Of a stretch of DNA of 49,024 nucleotides, positions 43,733 through 49,024 are shown in pieces. Source of the DNA: a virus; IMG/VR virus record IMGVR_UViG_3300021142_001129, positions 1-49,024 of that record; one strand, 5' to 3'. Each line of letters starts with the position of its first letter. Within the stretch, counting starts at the first letter, position 1. The notes below the pieces were generated by a model. That model was given only the letters and a program-made list of their open reading frames with translations. It ran no database searches and was not told the origin of the DNA. The position numbers and the translations under genes are program-made.

Positions 43733-44464
43733 ATGAAAGACTTTTTACAAGACCTAGTAGCACATACACACAGTTTGGGCTTCCTACCTTTGGTCAAGGT
43801 TACTGCTTCTGATAAAGAAACTAAAATCGAATCAATGGCTGAAGATCGTTCAGTTATTTTAAATGCCAAAACTCACGATGCAGTAGATAACTTTGAAGGC
43901 GTGTTCGGCATGCCTAACTTGAACAAGTTAGATCTACACTTAAAATGTCCAGAATACAAAGAAGGTGCTGGCATTAGTGTTGTAACACAAGAACGTAATG
44001 GCGAAACTATTCCAACAGGATTGCATTTTCAAAATTCATTAGGCGACTTTGAGAACGACTATCGCTTTATGAATCAAGATATCATTAACGAAAAATTAAA
44101 ATCAGTAAAGTACAAAGGTTCGTCATGGGAAGTTGAGTTTCAACCTACAGTGGCAAGTATCCAGCGTCTAAAATATCAAGCGGCGGCTCATACTGAAGAA
44201 ACCACTTTCCAAGTCAAAACAGATAATGGTAACCTAGTGTTTAGTTTTGGTGATGCAAGTACACACGCAGGATCATTTACATTCCAAAGCGGTGTTAGTG
44301 GCAAATTAAAACAAACATGGGCATGGCCAGTTAATCAAGTACAGGCAATTTTAGGTCTAAGCGGTGACATTACTATGCGTATTGCTGATGCCGGTGCTAT
44401 GCAAATCAGTGTTGATAGTGGTATCGCTGTATACGATTACATTTTACCAGCACAATCTAAATGA
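43733..44464 (+). CDS. 45: probable sliding clamp (T4 gp45-like), 243 aa
   Basis: The length (T4 gp45 is 228 aa) and an all-beta duplicated pattern fit a clamp: NFEGVFGMPNLNKLDLHLKC corresponds to the LNGFLGILSL region, and the C-terminal VDSGIAVYDYILPAQ resembles clamp ends. It is flanked by the polymerase and the TGT-like gene, both ending in NSLFEF, which supports the call. Similarity to T4 gp45 is faint by eye. Start 43733 is chosen because GGAG at 43723-43726 has correct spacing; the in-frame ATG at 43721 has none. Confidence 0.6.
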   Translation: MKDFLQDLVAHTHSLGFLPLVKVTASDKETKIESMAEDRSVILNAKTHDAVDNFEGVFGMPNLNKLDLHLKCPEYKEGAGISVVTQERNGETIPTGLHFQNSLGDFENDYRFMNQDIINEKLKSVKYKGSSWEVEFQPTVASIQRLKYQAAAHTEETTFQVKTDNGNLVFSFGDASTHAGSFTFQSGVSGKLKQTWAWPVNQVQAILGLSGDITMRIADAGAMQISVDSGIAVYDYILPAQSK

Positions 44465-44820
44465 TGACATTTGAACAGATAGCTTATGCTACTATAGCAT
44501 GGTTTATAATAACCTTAATTATATATACTCATTGTAAATGGGATAATATTAAATCATGTTACAGTATGTGGCTCACTCGAGAGTACTGGACTAGCTATAA
44601 TATAGTAGATGCACTCAGTTGGTTGGCAAAGGCTATGATTATAATTCCAGGATTAATCTTTGGAATACAAATATGGCAACTATATTGGATTGCGTTGGTA
44701 ACATCAGTCGGATTGATATGGGCCAGCTATAAGCGATTTAGTCCGACAGTAGTTGGATTTAATACAATATGGTGTTGGATCAGTTGCATGGTGCTAGCAC
44801 AACATTTGGTAAAATCATGA
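44461..44820 (+). CDS. four-segment membrane protein, 119 aa
   Basis: Four hydrophobic segments are visible: about 7-24 (IAYATIAWFIITLIIYTH), 52-72 (LSWLAKAMIIIPGLIFGIQI), 73-89 (YWIALVTSVGLIWASY) and 97-115. No signal peptide or enzymatic motif. It overlaps the clamp gene (ATGATG) and the TGT-like gene (ATGA), so it is co-translated with both. It is too short for the YhhQ/QueT 7-deazaguanine transporters, so I do not assign transport. Function unknown. Confidence 0.65.
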   Translation: MMTFEQIAYATIAWFIITLIIYTHCKWDNIKSCYSMWLTREYWTSYNIVDALSWLAKAMIIIPGLIFGIQIWQLYWIALVTSVGLIWASYKRFSPTVVGFNTIWCWISCMVLAQHLVKS

Positions 44821-46526
44821 ATAAAAATTTAACAGCTACACAAAACGATTACGCATACTTTCTTCCGGCAACATCTGGATTCTATAGTACCTTTATAGGC
44901 AAACAACGTTACGGCAATTATGTCGATCCAGTACGTCTACCTCAATCTTTTACTAACGGTGTTGAAGGTTTGAATTACCTCGAACCCGATAAAGGCATGT
45001 TCTACTATGATCATTGCTTGTATTCAGCAGGTCATGCTAATTTAGATCTGTCTAAACAAGATGACAGTGAAGATATGTTCCGTAATAGAGACCGTACAAC
45101 CAGTTGGGTATTAGGCGACTCTGGAGGATTCCAGATTGGTAAAGGTGTGTGGGAAGGTGAATGGAATGATCCAAATGGCCCTGTAGTTGCACAGCGTATG
45201 GCAGAAGCAGTTGCCAAAGGTGTCGAACTAGTACCACAATTACATCCAACTGGACATCCTAAGACAGATAAGAATGGCAATCCAAAGTTTAATAAGATTG
45301 ATCATGTTAAAATTTATCAAGCTAAATTAGATGCGGCACAAAAGAAGCGTGAACAAGTTCTAGCATGGATGGATACACTCATGGACTACGGTATGGTCTT
45401 AGATATTCCTGCATGGGTATGCCGTAGTCCGGCAGGTATTAAGGCTACTGGTATTTCAACTTATCAAGAAGCTGTAGAAGCTACAAAGTATAATAATGAG
45501 TATTTTATTAAACATCGCACAGGTGCTTGTAAATTCTTAAATGTATTACAAGGTGAAAATCATACCGATGCCGAACATTGGTATGATGAGATGAAAAAAT
45601 TCTGTGACCCTAAGCAATATGATAAACCATTTAATGGTTGGGCGATGGGTGGACAGAATATGTGCGATGTTCATCTAGTATTAAAAAGACTAGTAACATT
45701 AAGATTTGATGGTCTCCTTGAAAAAGGTCATCAAGATTGGATGCACTTCTTGGGCACCTCTAAACTAGAGTGGGCAGTTCTTTTAACCGATATTCAACGT
45801 GCTGTTAGGAAGTACCATAATGAAAACTTTACCATCTCTTTTGATTGCGCCTCACCGTTCCTTGCTACAGCAAACGGACAAATCTATATGGCGACAGAAA
45901 CCCCAAACGGTGACAAATGGGTCTACCGCATGCAGGCTTCTGCAGACGACAAAAAATATTCAACAGACACGCGACTGTTCAAAGACGCAGTAGTGCAAGA
46001 CGGAATATTTGATCGTTTTGAATCTAGTCCAATTATTGATCAAGTACTAATGAAAGATATTTGTATCTATGCGCCGGGAGATCTAAATAAAGTAGGTAAA
46101 GAAGGTCGTACTAGCTGGGATAGTTTTACCTATGCAATCATGATGGGGCATAATGTTTGGATGCATTGTAATGCTGTACAAGAAGCTAATCGTCAAAGCG
46201 ATGCTGGAATAATTCCTGCTATGTTAAGTGCTACTACCGCAGATAGATCCCATAGAGATTATAGCCCTGCTCCAAATAAATTTAAAGATATTGTAGATTT
46301 AATATTTTCTATCGACAACAGACAAGATGCTCTCGACCTAGTTGAATTTTACGGAGCCTATTTTGATAGCATAATCGGTACTAGAGGTAATACAGGAGAT
46401 CGAATTACTAATGCTAGTGCCAAAGCAGACGAGTTTGGCTTTCCTGCGGTTGACTTTAGTGACCTAAAAACTGTAAAATCAGAGAAAGCAACACCTATCT
46501 TAAACAATTCACTATTTGAGTTTTAA
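44817..46526 (+). CDS. TGT/DpdA-like 7-deazaguanine transglycosylase, 569 aa
   Basis: The motifs of tRNA-guanine transglycosylases are clear: DSGGFQ at 101-106, FLNVLQGENHTDAEHWY (the VQGG region), GWAMGG at about 274-279, and SFDCASPF...ANGQIY with D343 at the place of the nucleophilic Asp in FDCVLPTR...NGQAF. Phage members of this fold (DpdA) swap guanine in DNA for a 7-deazaguanine. No CxCxxC zinc site of bacterial TGT is visible, and the protein is longer than Tgt (about 375 aa), both more like DpdA. It ends NNSLFEF, matching the DNA polymerase C-terminus. Start 44817 is chosen for the ATGA overlap. DNA rather than tRNA as substrate is inferred. Confidence 0.75.
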   Translation: MNKNLTATQNDYAYFLPATSGFYSTFIGKQRYGNYVDPVRLPQSFTNGVEGLNYLEPDKGMFYYDHCLYSAGHANLDLSKQDDSEDMFRNRDRTTSWVLGDSGGFQIGKGVWEGEWNDPNGPVVAQRMAEAVAKGVELVPQLHPTGHPKTDKNGNPKFNKIDHVKIYQAKLDAAQKKREQVLAWMDTLMDYGMVLDIPAWVCRSPAGIKATGISTYQEAVEATKYNNEYFIKHRTGACKFLNVLQGENHTDAEHWYDEMKKFCDPKQYDKPFNGWAMGGQNMCDVHLVLKRLVTLRFDGLLEKGHQDWMHFLGTSKLEWAVLLTDIQRAVRKYHNENFTISFDCASPFLATANGQIYMATETPNGDKWVYRMQASADDKKYSTDTRLFKDAVVQDGIFDRFESSPIIDQVLMKDICIYAPGDLNKVGKEGRTSWDSFTYAIMMGHNVWMHCNAVQEANRQSDAGIIPAMLSATTADRSHRDYSPAPNKFKDIVDLIFSIDNRQDALDLVEFYGAYFDSIIGTRGNTGDRITNASAKADEFGFPAVDFSDLKTVKSEKATPILNNSLFEF

Positions 46527-46527
46527 A

Positions 46528-46779
46528 ATGACAATGCCTGACGAAAGATTCCGTGCGGTAATGTATGCAAAAGAATTTCTAATTGAACTTTCTACTCCGA
46601 CTATTACAAAACGTATTCCAAAAGAAATACGCCAACGTGCTTATAGTATTTTAAGACACTTCCCTGATCATAATGATTTAAAACTAGTCGAAAGGGCTTC
46701 TCCAGAAATATTCCAGGAACGCATGGAAGATGTTTATAAATTAATAAAAACTTACGAGGCTAAAAAAGATGAAACGTGA
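46528..46779 (+). CDS. small hypothetical protein, 83 aa
   Basis: A charged helical protein (RFRAVMYAKEFLIELSTPTI, then IPKEIRQRAYSILRHFPDHN) with no recognised motif. An upstream TTG in frame is possible, but ATG 46528, or 46534, is more likely. It follows the TGT-like gene by one base and overlaps the next gene by 11 bases, so it is in the same operon. I recall similar BPSL-like small proteins in T4-like phages but cannot name a function. Confidence 0.6.
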   Translation: MTMPDERFRAVMYAKEFLIELSTPTITKRIPKEIRQRAYSILRHFPDHNDLKLVERASPEIFQERMEDVYKLIKTYEAKKDET

Positions 46780-47296
46780 ATATACAAGTGGTACAAGTGA
46801 AGAAGTAACATTCTTTATTGGTACTGAAATTGAACGTACTCCTGCATACGGTATGAAAACATTATTTGTAGTCGGAGTACAAGATGAACAAACTATTGTT
46901 AATATTGCCAAAGATAATAATTGCAGTCATATCTATTTTGGTGCTAATCAAAGTTTTCCAAGTCTTGATGTAAATGATTTTCATAGTTGGAGACCATGGG
47001 AAGACATGATCCAGTACTGCATCGATGCAGGATTTTGGTGTACATTAGACTTTGATGTTAGTCAGCATGAAGGCGTATTAGAAAGCGGATTAGTCGAATA
47101 CCGTAGATTTATTCCGCAAATTAGTGTAAAATTGCCATATCTGTCTCAGTTAGGGTATAATGCTACTATTAAGATAGATGACAAGGGATTTGAAGCAACG
47201 AATCCAGGTGTATGGTGTGTACCAATTGGCGCTATTACACAACGTAAGTACTTTACCAATTGGGATGAATATACAAAAGATGAAATTATCAAATGA
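46769..47296 (+). CDS. hypothetical alpha/beta protein, 175 aa
   Basis: Not firmly recognised. The order of predicted strands (GMKTLFVVGV, NNCSHIYFGA, GFWCTLDFDV, ISVKLPYL, NATIKIDD) resembles part of a TIM barrel of the kind found in QueE-type enzymes. The CxxxCxxC cluster needed for radical-SAM chemistry is absent, so it is not an active QueE. It sits two genes after the TGT-like gene and overlaps the T-fold-like gene (ATGA). A role in base modification is only a contextual guess. Confidence 0.6.
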   Translation: MKREYTSGTSEEVTFFIGTEIERTPAYGMKTLFVVGVQDEQTIVNIAKDNNCSHIYFGANQSFPSLDVNDFHSWRPWEDMIQYCIDAGFWCTLDFDVSQHEGVLESGLVEYRRFIPQISVKLPYLSQLGYNATIKIDDKGFEATNPGVWCVPIGAITQRKYFTNWDEYTKDEIIK

Positions 47297-47682
47297 TTAT
47301 TAGACAAGACGTTCGACCAAACAAAATGATCTGGGTTACCTTCCAGAAAGAAGGCATTCATGCTTATCCAGCGGCTGCCACTGATCCAAACTTAGCAACA
47401 GGAGATGAATATGATGTATCGTTTTTGGCTACTCCTCATCGTCATATATTCCATTTTCGCGTTTGGCTTTCAGTTACCCACAACGACCGTGATGTCGAAT
47501 TCATCCAGTTCAAACGCTGGTTGGAAAATCTCTACAAAGATAGTATACTAAAACTAGATTATAAAAGTTGCGAAATGATGTCAGATGATTTGTATGACAT
47601 GATTTCACAAAAATACCCAGACCGAGAGGTTTGGATTGAGGTCTCCGAAGATGGAGAAAATGGCAGTTTTATCAAATACTAA
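47293..47682 (+). CDS. possible QueD/PTPS-like T-fold protein, 129 aa
   Basis: The order of segments fits a T-fold enzyme: HRHIFHFRVWLSV (an HxH strand like HGHNYxV), DVEFIQFKRWLENLY (like the DFxxLK strand-helix), LDYKSCE (like LDHxxLN), MMSDDLYDMI (like PTxENLA) and EVWIEVSEDGENG (like VxVxET). QueD makes carboxytetrahydropterin on the route to 7-deazaguanines. The N-terminal histidine and cysteine of a standard QueD active site are not evident, so it may be divergent or inactive. The neighbourhood of a TGT/DpdA-like gene makes the match more interesting. Confidence 0.55.
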   Translation: MIIRQDVRPNKMIWVTFQKEGIHAYPAAATDPNLATGDEYDVSFLATPHRHIFHFRVWLSVTHNDRDVEFIQFKRWLENLYKDSILKLDYKSCEMMSDDLYDMISQKYPDREVWIEVSEDGENGSFIKY

Positions 47683-47694
47683 TAAGAGGCTATA

Positions 47695-47952
47695 ATGGCT
47701 AAGAACTACAAAGAAATCAATTATTTTGAAACCCGTCCCGATATCGTTAAGATTTTTGACGATCTTGAAACATATCATGACTACTGTCGTCTAGAAATGT
47801 TTCCGTTTGATGAAAGTCATCTCTACAATCGAGATAGCTGGGCTTGGCGCAACTTTGAAAAGAGCCGCCGTCCAAAGAAACCCGGCAACGGTGAACGCAA
47901 ACCTTACCTAGGTAAGAATCCGAGATACAATAATGACCGTATTTCTAATTGA
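47695..47952 (+). CDS. small hypothetical protein, 85 aa
   Basis: Not assigned. N-terminal part NYFETRPDIVKIFDDLETYH followed by CRLEMFPFDESHLYNRDSWA, then a basic Arg/Lys/Pro/Asn tail (SRRPKKPGNGERKPYLGK), likely disordered and possibly nucleic-acid binding. Similar short proteins occur beside this type of neighbourhood in T4-like phages as far as I recall. It overlaps the glycosyltransferase start by 20 bases. Confidence 0.6.
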   Translation: MAKNYKEINYFETRPDIVKIFDDLETYHDYCRLEMFPFDESHLYNRDSWAWRNFEKSRRPKKPGNGERKPYLGKNPRYNNDRISN

Positions 47953-49000
47953 TTTAGAAGCTGTTGAGACTAGGTACACGGGTCAATGGAAGACTCATGT
48001 ACCTGCTCTCTTACGAAAGGCAGGACACAATGTTCAAATTCTATCTGGGCCTACGGATATTCCTACAGCCACTACTCCTGGTGCTTTTCTTAATTTTGGC
48101 GGCACCAATATCTATAAGTCTAGCCAAGTGGAACAAATGGGGCGTCTATTTTGCTCCGGATCAGTTCAGCCTGGCGATCATTTCATCTTCACTGATGCTT
48201 GGCATCCTGGAATCATTAATTTAAAGTACATGAGTGAACTACTGAACATTCCAGTAGTCACACATGGCTTATGGCACGCCGGTAGTTATGATCCTCAAGA
48301 CTTTCTTGGACGCTTAGTTGGAGATAAGCCTTGGGTACGTCACGCAGAGAAGAGTTTTTACGAAGCGTTTGATCACAATTACTTTGCTACAACATTCCAT
48401 ATTGAAATGTTTGGTAAGAACTTACTAGGCAAAAGTGCGTATGTTCCAGAAGCTAATGTAACTAAAAAAGTAGTACGCACAGGCTGGCCGATGGAGTATA
48501 TGGAAGATATACTACTCATGTATAAGAACATGCCCAAGCGTAATCTAATTCTTTTCCCTCATCGCATCGCACCCGAGAAGCAAGTTGAGATTTTCAGAGA
48601 CTTAGCTACGCATTTACCGCAGTATGAATTTGTAGTGTGTCAGGATCAACAGCTAACAAAAAATGAATATCATAACTTGTTAGGCGAAGCAAAGATGGTG
48701 TTTAGTGCTAACTTACAAGAAACTTTAGGCATTAGTTGCTACGAAGGTGCGGTGGTTGATGCTATTCCTATGGTTCCGGATAGACTTAGCTATACAGAGA
48801 TGTATTACGAAGGATTTAAGTATCCGAGTAAGTGGACTGAAAGTTTTGATGCGTATACAGTTTACAGACCAGATTTATGTGGTAAAATAATGGAACATAT
48901 GGATAATTACACTACACGAATTCCTATGATCCGAAAACAATCAAAGGACTTACATGACAACTTCTTTAGCGCAAACGGATTACTTACCTATATCAAATAG
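47933..49000 (+). CDS. GT-B-type glycosyltransferase (group 1 like), 355 aa
   Basis: The C-terminal half carries the nucleotide-sugar domain of GT-B enzymes: NLILFPHRIAPEKQVEIFRD, YEFVVCQDQ, then AKMVFSANLQETLGISCYEG with the E-x7-E-like glutamates and DAIPMVPDRLSY. The N-terminal half is a Rossmann-like acceptor domain (THVPALLRKAGHNVQILSGP). It should transfer a sugar from a nucleotide donor; acceptor may be DNA, a virion protein or host glycan. The short nucleotide-sugar dehydrogenase lies upstream in the same region. No signal peptide, so it acts in the cytoplasm. Confidence 0.75.
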   Translation: MTVFLIDLEAVETRYTGQWKTHVPALLRKAGHNVQILSGPTDIPTATTPGAFLNFGGTNIYKSSQVEQMGRLFCSGSVQPGDHFIFTDAWHPGIINLKYMSELLNIPVVTHGLWHAGSYDPQDFLGRLVGDKPWVRHAEKSFYEAFDHNYFATTFHIEMFGKNLLGKSAYVPEANVTKKVVRTGWPMEYMEDILLMYKNMPKRNLILFPHRIAPEKQVEIFRDLATHLPQYEFVVCQDQQLTKNEYHNLLGEAKMVFSANLQETLGISCYEGAVVDAIPMVPDRLSYTEMYYEGFKYPSKWTESFDAYTVYRPDLCGKIMEHMDNYTTRIPMIRKQSKDLHDNFFSANGLLTYIK

Positions 49001-49024
49001 TGGGGGATTTTCTGGAGGCTTTAT
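48954..49024 (+). CDS. possible start of a further gene, cut by the window edge
   Basis: An ATG at 48954, preceded by AAAGGA at 48943-48948, opens a frame (MTTSLAQTDYLPISNSGG...) that stays open to the window end and overlaps the glycosyltransferase by 47 bases. An alternative is that the next gene begins at the very edge, since GGAGG at 49014-49018 is followed by TTTAT at 49020-49024. Only more sequence can decide. Confidence 0.35.
   Translation, partial: MTTSLAQTDYLPISNSGGFSGGF

Noticed and set aside
46769-47296. Active QueE radical-SAM enzyme
   Set aside because: The strand order is suggestive, but the Cys cluster for the 4Fe-4S centre is missing.

Overview
The window looks like 49 kb of a lytic tailed phage of the T4 superfamily (contractile-tailed myovirus) from an aquatic Gram-negative host. 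I see this from a family B DNA polymerase (gp43-like), a clamp loader AAA+ subunit (gp44-like), a probable sliding clamp (gp45-like), a GroES-like co-chaperonin (gp31-like), a DsbA-like DNA-binding protein, PhoH, TAAATA-type late-promoter motifs, and a lysis set with an outer-membrane lipoprotein spanin. Such a spanin only makes sense in a host with two membranes. The DNA is A+T-rich (about 40% G+C by eye), genes are packed with ATGA/TAATG overlaps, and nearly all lie on the plus strand; the exceptions are a small zinc-ribbon gene at the left end and phoH. The host genus cannot be read from this sequence. The gene set resembles marine and freshwater T4-like phages such as those of cyanobacteria and pelagic proteobacteria.

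Layout: 1-1200 holds a small hypothetical gene, a divergent zinc ribbon and an IscA/HesB-type Fe-S carrier. 1204-19937 is an adhesion/structural block: one giant 3721-aa protein, two further proteins sharing its N-terminal domain, an Ig-like (He_PIG) protein and a smaller fibre-like protein. 19937-22687 holds small genes, an orphan piece of a DNA polymerase III alpha subunit, GroES, a small membrane protein and the clamp loader. phoH faces back across a bidirectional terminator. 23628-27574 carries two hypothetical genes and the lysis block (GH19 endolysin, i-spanin, o-spanin, coiled-coil protein, holin, secreted lysine-rich peptide). 27648-31880 is a protein-quality block (DnaJ, peptide deformylase, ClpA-like unfoldase). 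31953-39831 is a run of genes of which at least six begin with a short peptide resembling the T4 capsid-targeting sequence ending in (I/L)-x-E; it includes a KxDG ligase-like protein and an HxGH nucleotidyltransferase. 39907-49000 is replication and modification: DsbA-like protein, DNA polymerase, UDP-sugar dehydrogenase, clamp, membrane protein, a TGT/DpdA-like enzyme, small genes including a possible QueD-like T-fold protein, and a glycosyltransferase.

The most interesting signals are: (1) the candidate internal-protein cluster at 31953-36253, with a capsid-targeting-like N-terminus and a shared C-terminal TSPVA...YGV tail; (2) a TGT/DpdA-like enzyme ending in the same NSLFEF peptide as the DNA polymerase, which suggests clamp-tethered DNA base modification; (3) a phoH leader able to form two mutually exclusive hairpins, one covering the Shine-Dalgarno; (4) a 5-bp stem/8-nt loop hairpin just before the DNA polymerase Shine-Dalgarno, the same geometry as the T4 gp43 autoregulatory operator; and (5) promoters embedded in hairpins, one of them a full terminator. 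No tRNA, CRISPR array, insertion sequence or integrase was seen, and no gap between genes exceeds 300 bases.
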